Below, piece after piece: positions 49,609 to 58,601 of a stretch of 64,000 nt of DNA (positions are counted from its first letter, which is position 1; each line of letters starts with the position of its first letter). The position numbers and the translations under genes were made by a program. Source of the stretch: Methylobacterium sp. J-030 (GTDB lineage Bacteria; Pseudomonadota; Alphaproteobacteria; Rhizobiales; Beijerinckiaceae); contig NZ_JAKSYM010000402.1 of the NCBI RefSeq assembly GCF_022829545.1, positions 124,001-188,000 of the forward strand. Reading direction: 5' to 3'. Under the pieces are notes generated by a model. The model did no database searches, had not been told where the DNA came from, and saw only the letters and a list, made by a program, of their open reading frames with translations.

Positions 49609-50409
49609 CTACGGGTCGAGCCCGCCTTCGACGCGCCGCGCGGCCCGAAGCTTCTCGACGCGGGCCACCGAGAACACCGATGCCTCGTAGAGCAGCAGCA
49701 TCGGCAGGGCGAGCGAGAGCTGGGAGATCACGTCGGGCGGCGTCAGTACGGCGGCGGCGACGAAGACCAGCACGATCGCGTAGCGCCGCTTTGCACGCAG
49801 GAACGCCGCGTCGATGATGCCGATCTGGCCCAGCAGCGTGAGGATCACCGGGAGCTGGAACGCGATGCCGAAGGCGAAGATCAGCGTCATGATCAGCGAC
49901 AGGTATTCGTCGACCTTGGGCATCAGCTTGATCGTCGGCTCGCCCGCCACGCCCACCTGCTGAAGCGAGACCGAGAACTTGATCAGCAGCGGCATCGCCA
50001 GGAAGAACACCACCAGCGCACCGAGAACAAAGAAGATCGGCGTCGCCACGAGGTAGGGCAGGAACGCCTTGCGCTCGTTCCGATAGAGCCCCGGCGCCAC
50101 GAAGGCGTAGATCTGCGTGGCGATCACCGGAAAAGCCAGGAAGGCCGCGCCGAAGACGCTCAGCTTGATGTTGGTGAAGACCTGTTCGAGGAAGTGGGTC
50201 GCGATCAGCTCGGCGTTCTCGGTGCCCACTACCGACGTGTAGGGGTAGACCAGCACGTTGTAGATGTGGCGCGAGAAGAAGAAGCAACCGAAGAACATCA
50301 CCACGAAGGCGGCAAGCGACTTGATCAAACGCGCTCGCAGCTCGATCAGGTGCTCGAGCAGCGGAGCCCGGGAGGCTTCGATCTCGGCCTCATCGGCGTC
50401 GGTGATCAT
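49609..50409 (-). CDS. tatC: Sec-independent translocase subunit TatC
   Basis: This 266-residue inner-membrane protein has six helices. It is the TatC core of the twin-arginine translocase and recognises twin-arginine signals. The N-terminal LLEHLIELRARLIKSLAAFV is the signal-binding region, and HFLEQVFTNIKLSVFGAAFLAFPVI near residue 71 is a family hallmark. Its ATG overlaps the tatB stop (ATGA). It converges with the regulator gene with 12 bp between stops. The Tat system would export the dienelactone hydrolase-like protein of this window, among others. Confidence 0.95.
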   Translation of the reverse strand: MITDADEAEIEASRAPLLEHLIELRARLIKSLAAFVVMFFGCFFFSRHIYNVLVYPYTSVVGTENAELIATHFLEQVFTNIKLSVFGAAFLAFPVIATQIYAFVAPGLYRNERKAFLPYLVATPIFFVLGALVVFFLAMPLLIKFSVSLQQVGVAGEPTIKLMPKVDEYLSLIMTLIFAFGIAFQLPVILTLLGQIGIIDAAFLRAKRRYAIVLVFVAAAVLTPPDVISQLSLALPMLLLYEASVFSVARVEKLRAARRVEGGLDP

Positions 50410-50969
50410 CGGACAGCGGCGCCGTTCTTCGGATCGAGAGGGACCGCGCGGGCGTCCGGTTCCGCGGGCGGTCCGAACGGGTCATCGGCGGAGCCCGGCA
50501 CGGGGAGCGGTGCCTCCGCACCGGCCTGCTGCGGGGCGGGATGCAGCTCGGCGGACGTCAGCTCCGATGCAGGCGGCAGGGCTTCCTGCTCGGCCTTCAA
50601 CTGCGCCGTCGCCTCGGCGAGGGAGCGTGTCTCGGCGGCGGGCGGCGGGGGCCCCAGCTTCTCCGGCCCGACCTTGGTCCGGCCCTCGACGGCGCCCTTC
50701 AGCTCGTCGCGGATCGTCTGGACGGGGTTGAAGGTCGAGCCCACGCCGCGCACGGTATTGCGGATGCCGTCCACCTCGCGCCGGACTTCATCGAGTTCGG
50801 CCTCGCGGATCGCCTCGTTGAACTGCATCTGAAATTCGCCGGCCATGCGGCGCAGCTTGGATGTGATCTGCCCGACGGTGCGCAGCGCCTTCGGCAGGTC
50901 CTTCGGCCCGATGACGATGAGGGCGACGCCGCCGATCAGCATCACCTCGCCCCAGCTCATGTCCAGCAT
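50406..50969 (-). CDS. tatB: Sec-independent translocase subunit TatB
   Basis: This 187-residue protein has one N-terminal membrane helix followed by an amphipathic helix, the TatB pattern: FDMSWGEVMLIGGVALIVIG-like start (here LDMSWGEVMLIGGVALIVIG), then PKDLPKALRTVGQITSKLRR. The long acidic/Pro-rich C-terminus, ending in PDARAVPLDPKNGAAVR, is usual in alphaproteobacteria. It partners TatC in signal-peptide recognition. The stop overlaps the tatC start. A gap of 87 bp separates it from tatA upstream. Confidence 0.93.
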   Translation of the reverse strand: MLDMSWGEVMLIGGVALIVIGPKDLPKALRTVGQITSKLRRMAGEFQMQFNEAIREAELDEVRREVDGIRNTVRGVGSTFNPVQTIRDELKGAVEGRTKVGPEKLGPPPPAAETRSLAEATAQLKAEQEALPPASELTSAELHPAPQQAGAEAPLPVPGSADDPFGPPAEPDARAVPLDPKNGAAVR

Positions 50970-51056
50970 GTCGTCGACGGTCCTGCTGCCCTGGGAACCA
51001 AGCCGAAGCCCTGTCCCCGTCAGGCTCTACACCAGCGCACGTCCCGTGACAGTCCC

Positions 51057-51329
51057 CTAGACCGGCTTGCGTTCGCCGCCGGGGATGTGGCTCGCCGGGA
51101 TGGCGGTGCCGGGGCTGGTCTCGGCGGTATGCGGGATCGTGCGGACGGGCTCACTCGGCGTCACCACGGTCGGGCTCGCCGGGGGCGTCTCGTCCTCGGC
51201 CATGCCCTTCTTGAACGCCTTGATGCCCTTGGCAACGTCGCCCATCAGGTCGGAGACCTTGCCGCGCCCGAAGAGCAGCATCACGATGACCGCGACGATG
51301 ACCCAGTGCCAGATACTCATGCTGCCCAT
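51057..51329 (-). CDS. tatA: Sec-independent translocase subunit TatA
   Basis: This 90-residue protein begins MGSMSIWHWVIVAVIVMLLF, a single membrane helix, followed by the amphipathic GRGKVSDLMGDVAKGIKAFK helix. TatA polymerises to form the Tat pore. The C-terminal half is acidic and Pro/Thr-rich. It is the first of three tat genes on this strand, 122 bp after the nagZ stop, so probably expressed with nagZ or from its own promoter there. The GTG-free ATG start is preceded by a good AGGAGG-like site. Confidence 0.95.
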   Translation of the reverse strand: MGSMSIWHWVIVAVIVMLLFGRGKVSDLMGDVAKGIKAFKKGMAEDETPPASPTVVTPSEPVRTIPHTAETSPGTAIPASHIPGGERKPV

Positions 51330-51451
51330 GGCAACCTCCTGCGTGCGCCCCGGGAAAGCGGGAGCGGGACGCCACGTCCGGTTGAGGATTTCCGAGCGAA
51401 CCTAGGGATCGCGCTGCCCGAACACAAGCACGGGCGGTGGAAGGCCGCGGG

Positions 51452-52456
51452 TCAGGCGGCTGCCAGGGCCGCCGCGAACTGCGCCCGCGCCTCGGGCACG
51501 TCCAGGCTGTCGTCGGCGGGATCGAGGTGCGCCAGCGCGGCGTTTGCCCGCTCCGCAGCGCGTCCCGCAAGCAGAGGGGCCGTCTCGGCCACCGCCCTCA
51601 TCTCGTCCATGGCCCCGTTGCAGTGAAGCGCGACATCGATGCCCGCCGCGAAGGCGCGCTCCGCCCGCTCGCGGAACGTCCCGGTCAGGGCGTGCATCGA
51701 CAGGTCGTCGGTCATCAGTAGGCCGTCGAAACCGATCGCGCCCCGGATCACCTCCCGGATCACCGCCGCGGATTGCGTGGCCGGGCGCTCCGGGTCGATG
51801 GCGGTGAAGACCACATGGGCGCTCATCGCCATCGGCAGGTCGGCGAGCGCCTGAAACGGGCGAAAGTCCTGCGCCGCGAGGGTCTCACGGCTGGCCTCCA
51901 CGATGGGCAGTCCGTGGTGGCTGTCGCAGGCGGCGCGCCCGTGCCCCGGGATGTGCTTCATCACCGGCAGGACTCCGCCGGCCATCAGGCCCTCGGCCAT
52001 CGCCCGGCCGATCGCGGCGACGGAATTCGGGTTCGTCCCGTAGGCCCGGTCGCCGATGATATCGTGGGATCCCGGAGCCGGGACGTCGAGGACGGGGGCG
52101 CAGTCCACATTGATGCCGACCTCGGCGAGATCGTGCGCCATCAGGCGTGCGCCGAGGCGCGCGATCGTCGCGGCGCTTCCGTTCAGCCGCCCGTAGCGGC
52201 CGCCCGCCGGATAGGCCGGCCAGTGCGGAGGTCCCATGCGCTGGACCCGGCCGCCCTCCTGGTCGATCAGGATCGGCGCGGTCTCACGTCCGATGCAGTT
52301 GCGCAGGCTGTCCGTCAGGGCGCGCACCTCGTCGGGGGTGCCGATGTTGCGCTTGAACAGGATGAAGCCCCAGGGCCGCGCGTCGCGAAAGAAGGCGGCC
52401 TCCTCGGCGGAGAGCGACTTGCCGGCGCAGCCGAGAATCAGGGCACGGGAGGTCAT
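51452..52456 (-). CDS. nagZ: Beta-N-acetylhexosaminidase (NagZ, GH3)
   Basis: This 334-residue cytoplasmic glycosidase removes GlcNAc from anhydro-muropeptides during peptidoglycan recycling. The GH3 NagZ signature PVMKHIPGHGRAACDSHHGL near residue 155 contains the KH(F/I)PGHG and D-SHH catalytic loop, and the nucleophile region FDGLLMTDDLSMHALTG lies near 240. The first residues (ALILGCAGKSLSAEE) start the domain, so ATG 52456 is preferred to the longer open frame. AnmK from the same pathway is encoded 4 kb away. The gene follows the SPOR protein after 312 bp and precedes tatA. Confidence 0.95.
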   Translation of the reverse strand: MTSRALILGCAGKSLSAEEAAFFRDARPWGFILFKRNIGTPDEVRALTDSLRNCIGRETAPILIDQEGGRVQRMGPPHWPAYPAGGRYGRLNGSAATIARLGARLMAHDLAEVGINVDCAPVLDVPAPGSHDIIGDRAYGTNPNSVAAIGRAMAEGLMAGGVLPVMKHIPGHGRAACDSHHGLPIVEASRETLAAQDFRPFQALADLPMAMSAHVVFTAIDPERPATQSAAVIREVIRGAIGFDGLLMTDDLSMHALTGTFRERAERAFAAGIDVALHCNGAMDEMRAVAETAPLLAGRAAERANAALAHLDPADDSLDVPEARAQFAAALAAA

Positions 52457-52768
52457 CGGAACGTCTCGGAAACTCGGTGGGTGCGCGACACGAAGGAGTC
52501 CTCGGTCGGGCCTGAATCGATGCGGTGAGAGTCGGGCGGGAACGGGGAGCCGGCAAGACGAATCGGCGGCGCGGCGCGACGAATGGAGAAGTGAGCGGGA
52601 AGTGTTGCCGCCGGGACTCGGATCCGGCATCGCACGACAACACCACCCTGTCCGAGCCCGCGGGATCGATCCCGCCTTGGGCTTTGGAACGGCGCGGATC
52701 ACGCCGTCTCCCCGACCGAATAGCCGCTCGAAAAGTCCTGCCGCGGCCCGATCACGAGCTGCTGTGCG
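52457..52768. other. Intergenic region between SPOR-protein gene and nagZ
   Basis: These 312 bp lie between the stop of the SPOR-domain gene and the start of nagZ on the same strand. Several open frames cross it, but they are Arg/Ser/Pro-rich and lack start signals. It may hold a nagZ promoter. I see no clear hairpin with a T run, repeat or small RNA gene. Confidence 0.5.
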
Positions 52769-54139
52769 TCAGTTCTTCGCGACGAAGCACTGGCCGCCGG
52801 CGCTTTGGAGGGCGCTGCACAAGCTGGATGCCTCGGCCTTCTCCAGCGGTCCGACGCGCACGCGGAAGATGGTCTTGCCGTTGACCTCGGCCTGGCGGAT
52901 GAGTTCCGGCTTGCCTGCGAGCTGGCTGTACTTGCCCTGCATCTGATGCAGAGCGGCCCGCGCCTCCGCCGCCGAGCCGCGGACGCCGAGCTGAACCGCG
53001 AATCCGCCGACGGGGCCGGTCCGAAGCGCCGTGTCATCGGAGGCGGTGGTGCTGGCGGTCGTGTCCGGGATCGAGGCCGGGGCCGCCGTGGCGACGCGTT
53101 GCGCAGCCTTCGGCGGGGGCTTCACGGCCATCGGCTTCGGCGGTGGCGCCTCAACGGGGGTGGGGGCCGGCGGTGCCTCGACCGGGACCGGCATGGCCTG
53201 CGGCACGCTGGCCGCGGCCTGCCGGGCCGGCTTGGATCTCGGCGCGGACGGCGGGGGGGCCGGCTCATCGCCGGGCAACACCATGGTGGGGATCGGCGAC
53301 GGACCAGCCTCGGCCTGCGCCTCCCGAGCCGGCGGCGTCGGGGGCGCCTCGGGCTTCACCGCGACGGTCCGGACCCGGCGGGGCTCACCGAACGCCTCGA
53401 ACGGGCTGCTGCCCGGCGTCGTTCCACCCTGACCGGACGCGGCGGCCGTCGGACCCTGCGCGGCGCGCGCGGCCTCGGCCACGTCGAGCGGCTGCTCCTC
53501 GCGGTTCACGATCTTGATCTGGCCGTCCTTCTTGCCCTTGGGATCGTAGATCTGCCTGTTCTGATCGGGAATCTCGACACCGTCGGCAACCTTGGGGGCG
53601 ACCTTGAGGGGTGTCGAATCGGCCTGGACCACCGGCACGCCGCCGTGGCTGCCGCTGTTCAAGCCCTTGTAGGTCAGCGCCCCCGTGACGGCGACCGCAA
53701 CTACGGCGATGCCGGCGCCTACGGAGACGAGCCGACGTCGTGGATTGACACGCCGCAGGGGACGGTCTTCCGCATAGGAGTCGTCGCGGGCATCCGGAGC
53801 CGCGGCGCTTTCGGCCGAATAGGGTGATTCCTGATGCGTGTCGCGCTCGACGGAGGCGAGGTACTGATCGAACGCGTCGGCCGGCGTCGCCTTCGCGGTC
53901 TCGGGTGCGAAGCTCGGCTCGATCCGCCCGTTCCAGCCGGTCTGCGATTCGGTGGGCGCAACCGCGCGCATCTGGTCGCGCGCCGCGAGCAAGGCCCGGA
54001 ACGGATCGTCCTGCCCGACGATCCGCGCCAACTCGGCCAGGGGATCCGCCTTGCCGGTGCCCTGCCCTCGGGCGGCTTCATGACCCAAATCGCGCGCGAG
54101 GGCGTCCAGATCGATCTGAGCGCGCGAAGCGTTCGTCAT
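52769..54139 (-). CDS. SPOR domain-containing inner-membrane protein
   Basis: This 456-residue bitopic protein has a cytoplasmic N-terminus of about 133 residues and a basic RRVNPRRR stop-transfer, then one membrane helix (LVSVGAGIAVVAVAVTGALTY). A long Pro/Ala-rich periplasmic linker follows, then a C-terminal SPOR domain (FAVQLGVRGSAAEARAALHQ and KTIFRVRVGPLEKAEASSLC). SPOR domains bind glycan strands lacking stem peptides at the septum, so the protein is likely a cell-division factor. Its position between argS and nagZ is conserved in many Rhizobiales. The linker contains repeated PPPAP-like segments. Confidence 0.9.
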   Translation of the reverse strand: MTNASRAQIDLDALARDLGHEAARGQGTGKADPLAELARIVGQDDPFRALLAARDQMRAVAPTESQTGWNGRIEPSFAPETAKATPADAFDQYLASVERDTHQESPYSAESAAAPDARDDSYAEDRPLRRVNPRRRLVSVGAGIAVVAVAVTGALTYKGLNSGSHGGVPVVQADSTPLKVAPKVADGVEIPDQNRQIYDPKGKKDGQIKIVNREEQPLDVAEAARAAQGPTAAASGQGGTTPGSSPFEAFGEPRRVRTVAVKPEAPPTPPAREAQAEAGPSPIPTMVLPGDEPAPPPSAPRSKPARQAAASVPQAMPVPVEAPPAPTPVEAPPPKPMAVKPPPKAAQRVATAAPASIPDTTASTTASDDTALRTGPVGGFAVQLGVRGSAAEARAALHQMQGKYSQLAGKPELIRQAEVNGKTIFRVRVGPLEKAEASSLCSALQSAGGQCFVAKN

Positions 54140-54188
54140 GGCAGCATCCTCACATCAGCGCCGGTCTGAAGGCCCGTGGGAAACGGGC

Positions 54189-55940
54189 CTACCGCATCTC
54201 GTCCGGCGCGGTCACACCGAGCACCGCGAGGCCCGCGGCGAGCGTGCTCCGAAGCGCTTCGGCGAGCGCCAGCCGGGCCCAGGTCGACTTTCGATCGGTT
54301 GCATTAACAAATCGTAATTGCGGCAAGTCTTTGCCCTTGTTCCAGAAACTATGCAGAGCCGAAGCCATTTCATACAGATGGAACGCGATTCGATGTGGTT
54401 CGTGGGCAACGGCCGCCGATTCGATGACGCGCGGGTACTGCGCGATGAGCCGCATCATCCCGGCTTCCCCGGGGTCGGTGAGCAGGCCGAAATCCGCTTC
54501 CGCGACAAGCTTGGCGGGCGAGAGGTCGGCTTCGGGAAACGCCTCCCGCGCCTGCCGCTGGACCGAGCGCACCCGGGCGTGGGCGTACTGAACGTAGAAG
54601 ACCGGATTGTCCTTCGACTGCTCGACCACCTTGGCGAGGTCGAAATCCAGGGTCGCGTCGTTCTTGCGGTAGAGCATCATGAAGCGGATCGCGTCGCGTC
54701 CGACCTCGTCGATGACGTCGCGCAGGGTGACGAACTCGCCCGCGCGCTTCGACATCTTCACCGGCTCGCCTGCGCGCAACAGCCGCACGAGCTGGCAGAG
54801 CTTCACGTCGAGGGTCGCCTTGCCGTCGCTGACGGCCTTCACGGCGGCCTGCATGCGCTTCACGTAGCCGCCATGATCGGCGCCGAGCACGTCGATGAGT
54901 TCGGTGGCGCCCGCGCGGTACTTCGCCCGGTGATAGGCGATGTCGGAGGCGAAGTAGGTGTAGGACCCGTCGGATTTCAGCAGCGGCCGATCGCTGTCGT
55001 CGCCGAACTCCTTCGTGTGGAACAGCGTCTGCTCGCGGTCCTCCCAGTCCTCGGGGAGCTGGCCCTTCGGCGGCGGCAGGCGGCCCTCGTAGACCAGCCC
55101 GCGCTCGCGCAGCTCCTGGAGAAGCGCCTTCACGGCACCGCTCTCCTGAAGCGTCTTCTCGGAGGAGAACACGTCGTGCCGGATACCGATCGCCTCGAGA
55201 TCGGCCCGGATCATGGCCATCATCATGTCGAGCGCGGTCTCGCGGACCACCGGCAGCCATTCCGACTCGGATTGATCGAGGAGCGCGCGCCCGTGGGTCT
55301 CGGCGAGCTTGGCGCCGACCGGCTTCAGGTAATCGCCCGGGTACAGGCCTTCCCCGATCACGAAGGGCTCGCCCAGGGCCTCGCGGTAGCGCTGGAAGGC
55401 CGAGCGGGCCAGCACGTCGACCTGCGCGCCCGCGTCGTTGATGTAGTATTCCCGCGTCACCGTCCGGCCGGCGGCGATCAGCAGGTTGCATAGGGCGTCG
55501 CCGAACACCGCGCCCCGGCCGTGGCCGACATGCATCGGGCCGGTGGGGTTGGCCGAGACGTACTCGACGTTGATCGGCCCCCCGGGCATCTGCGCCCGGC
55601 CGAACGCCTCCGGCGCCGTGAGCGCGCTGCGCAGCACGGCGTGAAAGATCGCGGGATCGAGCCGCAGGTTGATGAAGCCGGGGCCTGCGACGCTCGCCTC
55701 GACGATTCGCGGATCGGTCCGCAGCTCCGCGGCCAGCGCCTCGCCCAGGGCCTTCGGGTTGGCCCGCGCCTCCTTGGCGAGCACCAGGGCGGCGTTGGTG
55801 GCGAGATCACCGTGGGTGGAATCGCGCGGCGGCTCGACCACCACGCGGCCGAGATCCAGCCCCTCCGGCAGCTGGCCGGAGCGGATCAGCGCCTCCACGG
55901 CCTCGCGCACGCGCGCCTCGAACAGGGCGAAGATGTTCAT
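54189..55940 (-). CDS. argS: Arginyl-tRNA synthetase
   Basis: This 583-residue class I synthetase charges tRNA-Arg. It shows the N-terminal Add-1 domain (FALFEARVREAVEALIRSGQ), the HIGH motif as PTGPMHVGHGRGAVFGDAL near residue 128, and the KMSK motif in PVKMSKRAGEFVTLRDV near 400. The DALR anticodon-binding domain at the C-terminus includes YARVRSVQRQARE near 462. Start at 55940 (ATG) matches the beginning of the domain; upstream open sequence is not coding. It is the first gene of the SPOR/nagZ/tat block after a 266-bp divergent gap. Confidence 0.96.
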   Translation of the reverse strand: MNIFALFEARVREAVEALIRSGQLPEGLDLGRVVVEPPRDSTHGDLATNAALVLAKEARANPKALGEALAAELRTDPRIVEASVAGPGFINLRLDPAIFHAVLRSALTAPEAFGRAQMPGGPINVEYVSANPTGPMHVGHGRGAVFGDALCNLLIAAGRTVTREYYINDAGAQVDVLARSAFQRYREALGEPFVIGEGLYPGDYLKPVGAKLAETHGRALLDQSESEWLPVVRETALDMMMAMIRADLEAIGIRHDVFSSEKTLQESGAVKALLQELRERGLVYEGRLPPPKGQLPEDWEDREQTLFHTKEFGDDSDRPLLKSDGSYTYFASDIAYHRAKYRAGATELIDVLGADHGGYVKRMQAAVKAVSDGKATLDVKLCQLVRLLRAGEPVKMSKRAGEFVTLRDVIDEVGRDAIRFMMLYRKNDATLDFDLAKVVEQSKDNPVFYVQYAHARVRSVQRQAREAFPEADLSPAKLVAEADFGLLTDPGEAGMMRLIAQYPRVIESAAVAHEPHRIAFHLYEMASALHSFWNKGKDLPQLRFVNATDRKSTWARLALAEALRSTLAAGLAVLGVTAPDEMR

Positions 55941-56206
55941 CGGTCTCGGTCTCGGTCTCGCTCGCGGGGAACCTGCCGCCCGGCTGGATCGGGCTGCGCC
56001 CACCCCGGCCGTCTAGCAAGGGGGCGGGAGGGTGTCACGGCGCGGGTGCGGGCCGTCGCGCCGGCGGGATCGCGCCTGGCAGGCGGTACGATCGGGTCGA
56101 CCCTCCCACGCGATGACTACCGAAGCGGCCGGTATAGACTTGTCTTGTCCGATTCAAGACGATGTCGTCTGCACCGGTCGTGAATCCCTCGATCGCGGAG
56201 ACACCA

Positions 56207-56638
56207 ATGAAGACTTTGACGATTGCCGGCTCTGCGCTGTGCGCCCTTCTGCTGGCCGCACCGACCGCGGAAGCGGGCGGGTTCCGGGGCGGCTTCCATG
56301 GCGGACACTACGGCGGCTATGGCGGATACCGCGCCGGCGGCTACGGCTATCGCGGCGGCTTCTACGGTCGGGGCTACGGCCGGGGCTACGGGTATGGGCG
56401 CGGCCTCGGCTACGGACTGGCGGGTGCGGGCCTCGGCCTCGGATTGGTCGCCGGCAGCCTCTACGGCGGCTACGGCTACGGCGGCTACGGCGGCTACGGC
56501 GGCTACGGCGGCTACGGCTACGGCGGCTACGGGTATGGCGGCTACGGCTACGGCTATCCTGCAGCCTACGGCGGCTACGGATATGGGTACGGCTACCCGG
56601 TCAGCTACGGCGGTTACGGTTACGGCTGCGGCTGCTGA
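56207..56638 (+). CDS. Gly/Tyr-rich repeat exported protein
   Basis: This 143-residue protein has a signal peptide (MKTLTIAGSALCALLLAAPTAEA). The mature part consists almost only of Gly, Tyr and a few Arg, with GGYGGYGGYGGY-type repeats, ending in GYGCGC. Tandem 9-bp DNA units underlie the repeats. No enzyme domain exists. Such low-complexity exported proteins are frequent in Methylobacterium and other Rhizobiales and may form fibres, coats or adhesive material, which is inference. It diverges from argS with 266 bp between starts, and a strong hairpin separates it from the convergent dgt. Confidence 0.78.
   Translation: MKTLTIAGSALCALLLAAPTAEAGGFRGGFHGGHYGGYGGYRAGGYGYRGGFYGRGYGRGYGYGRGLGYGLAGAGLGLGLVAGSLYGGYGYGGYGGYGGYGGYGYGGYGYGGYGYGYPAAYGGYGYGYGYPVSYGGYGYGCGC
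56462..56560 (+). repeat. Tandem TACGGCGGC-type repeats inside the Gly/Tyr-rich gene
   Basis: About ten near-identical 9-bp units of the form TACGGCGGC or TACGGCTAC code for GYG/GGY. Unit number probably varies between strains through slippage while keeping the reading frame, since each unit is a multiple of three. Polar Tyr codons are all TAC and Gly codons mostly GGC. Confidence 0.7.
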
Positions 56639-56674
56639 TCGCGAGCGCCGCCATATCCGCGGCGGTCGACGGCA

Positions 56675-56718
56675 CCGGGATGCGGCCGGGACACGATGGT
56701 TCCCCGGCCGCATCCCGG
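56675..56718. terminator. Sixteen-base-pair hairpin between convergent genes
   Basis: CCGGGATGCGGCCGGG pairs perfectly with CCCGGCCGCATCCCGG around a 12-nt loop. It lies 36 nt after the stop of the Gly/Tyr-rich gene and 7 nt after the dgt stop, seen from the other strand. It is likely a bidirectional terminator; no T run follows. Confidence 0.7.
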
Positions 56719-56724
56719 CGCTCC

Positions 56725-57999
56725 TCAGGGCTCCGCCAGCGGCAATCCTCGGCTTGGCAACTCCCAGTGCAGATCCGGTGTCGCGTCGTACAGCTTGCGG
56801 TGAGCTAGCACCGCGTAGGTGTCGGTCATGCCGGCGATGTAGTCGGCGACCCGGCGGGCGATCCGGGCCGGTGCGGCACCATCGAGCCCGGCGCTCCATT
56901 CTTCGGGCATGCGCGTGGGGTCGGCGGTGAACGCGTCGAACAGATCCCGGACGATGGCGTCGGCCTTCTTGCGCACCGCGACGACGCCCGGATGCCGGTA
57001 CATCCGCTCCCACAGGAAGCGCATGATGGCGGCGTCGGCGGCGGCGACCTCCGCTGAGAACGCGATGACCGGATCGGGCGCCCCGCGAATATCCTCGACG
57101 CTCCGCGGGTCCAAAGCCGCGATCCGCCGGCCGCCCACTCGGATCACATCCTCCACGAAGCGCGTGATCACCCGCCGCGCCAGCTCGTGGATCTTGCGGG
57201 AGGGCTCCAGGCCCGGGTGCAGCCCGTCGATCTCGTCCAGCAGCCCCGCCAGAAACGGGACGGCGCGCAGCTCCGGGATCTCGAACAGGCCGGCGCGCAG
57301 GCCGTCATCGAGGTCGTGCGCCGCGTAGGCGATGTCGTCGGCGAGCGAGGCGGCTTGCGCCTCCGGGCCGGCCTGGCTCCACAGCTCGAGCGGGTTCAGC
57401 GCGTCGTATTCCAGGATGGCGGCGGGGATCCCGCGCTCGACGTAGCGCGACGTCGGCCGCCCCCCCGCGTCGAGCAGCGGTCCATTGTGCTTGACCAGCC
57501 CCTCCAGCGTCTCCCAGGCGAGGTTGAGCCCGTCGAACCCGGCGTAGCGCCGCTCCAGCCGCGTCACGATCCGCAGGGCCTGCGCGTTGTGGTCGAACCC
57601 GCCATGCGCGGCCATGCAGGCGTCGAGCGCATCCTCGCCGGTATGGCCGAAGCAGGTGTGGCCGAGGTCGTGGCTCAGCGCCAGCGCCTCCGCGAGATCC
57701 TCATCGAGCCCCAGCGCCCGGGCCAGCGCCCGGCCGATCTGGCTCACCTCCAGGGTATGAGTCAGCCGGGTCCGGTAATGGTCGCCCTCGTGATGCACGA
57801 AGACCTGCGTCTTGTGCTTCAGCCGCCGGAAGGCGGTCGAGTGGATGATCCGGTCGCGGTCGCGCTGGAAGTCGCTGCGGGTCGGCGAGCCGGCCTCCGA
57901 GATGAGCCGGCCGCGGGTTCGAGCCGGATCCGTGGCGTAGCGCGCCCGCCAGCGCTCGCCGTTAGGCCGCACGGTATCCGTCCGCTGTCGCGCGCACAC
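56725..57999 (-). CDS. dgt: dGTPase-like HD-domain protein (deoxyguanosinetriphosphate triphosphohydrolase family)
   Basis: This 424-residue HD-domain phosphohydrolase releases triphosphate from dNTPs. RIIHSTAFRRLKHKTQVFVH near residue 50 and HEGDHYRTRLTHTLEVSQIG near 69 form the first part; the HD metal site is in ALSHDLGHTCFGHTGEDAL near 108. Further conserved parts are WSQAGPEAQAASLADDIAYA near 208, with the last metal Asp, and a C-terminal MPEEW region near 375. The family is cytoplasmic, and in alphaproteobacteria it lies next to argS and an ErpA-type gene, as here. The GTG start at 57999 is not certain. Confidence 0.9.
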   Translation of the reverse strand: MCARQRTDTVRPNGERWRARYATDPARTRGRLISEAGSPTRSDFQRDRDRIIHSTAFRRLKHKTQVFVHHEGDHYRTRLTHTLEVSQIGRALARALGLDEDLAEALALSHDLGHTCFGHTGEDALDACMAAHGGFDHNAQALRIVTRLERRYAGFDGLNLAWETLEGLVKHNGPLLDAGGRPTSRYVERGIPAAILEYDALNPLELWSQAGPEAQAASLADDIAYAAHDLDDGLRAGLFEIPELRAVPFLAGLLDEIDGLHPGLEPSRKIHELARRVITRFVEDVIRVGGRRIAALDPRSVEDIRGAPDPVIAFSAEVAAADAAIMRFLWERMYRHPGVVAVRKKADAIVRDLFDAFTADPTRMPEEWSAGLDGAAPARIARRVADYIAGMTDTYAVLAHRKLYDATPDLHWELPSRGLPLAEP

Positions 58000-58126
58000 T
58001 GATCATGACCCCTCCTCGTCCGACGCGTTGCGGCGCAGGCCCAGGATCCATATCTTGTCGGTCATGACGCCCGGGACAACGGTCCGGCGGCGGCGTCCAC
58101 CGAACGAATGCGTGGCCTAGAGACAG

Positions 58127-58453
58127 ATGGCTGACATCACCCTGACCGATCGCGCGGCCAAGCGCATCAACGAGATCATGGTCGCCGAGCCCGCCGGCTC
58201 GTCGCTGCGGATCAGCGTCAACGGCGGCGGCTGCTCGGGCTTCTCCTACGCCTTCGACATCGTCCGGAGCCGCGAGGCGCAGGACATCGCGATCGAGCGC
58301 GACGGCGCCACCGTGGTGGTCGATCCGGTCTCGCTCGAATACATGAGCGGTTCGACCATCGATTTCGTGAACGACCTGATCGGTCAGTCCTTCAAGATCG
58401 AGAATCCGCTCGCCACGGCCTCCTGCGGCTGCGGCACCTCCTTCTCGCTGTAA
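58127..58453 (+). CDS. erpA: ErpA/IscA-type iron-sulfur cluster carrier
   Basis: This 108-residue A-type carrier delivers Fe-S clusters to target proteins. It begins ITLTDRAAKRINEIMVAEP and has the three Cys ligands, one in VNGGGCSGFSYAF near residue 36 and two in ATASCGCGTSFSL at the C-terminus. FDPVSLEYMSGSTIDFV-like sequence (here VDPVSLEYMSGSTIDFVNDL) is family-typical. The neighbourhood with dgt (127 bp, divergent) recurs in alphaproteobacteria. Complete by length; ErpA rather than IscA is chosen by context and is not certain. Confidence 0.9.
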   Translation: MADITLTDRAAKRINEIMVAEPAGSSLRISVNGGGCSGFSYAFDIVRSREAQDIAIERDGATVVVDPVSLEYMSGSTIDFVNDLIGQSFKIENPLATASCGCGTSFSL

Positions 58454-58601
58454 GGACGCCGGCCCGGGGACGTGGCGTCCGTTGCCGGCTTGCGACACAG
58501 GTCCTGGCTCGACGGGGTGATCGGGCGGGCGCGATTGCCACGCCCGGTAAAACGCGGCACGCCTGTCGGACTCGCGTGATCGCTCTGGTTCGGACCCTGC
58601 C

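Noticed and set aside
56462..56560. CRISPR-like repeat array
   Set aside because: Units are contiguous 9-mers in frame inside a Gly/Tyr protein, with no unique spacers and no cas genes nearby.
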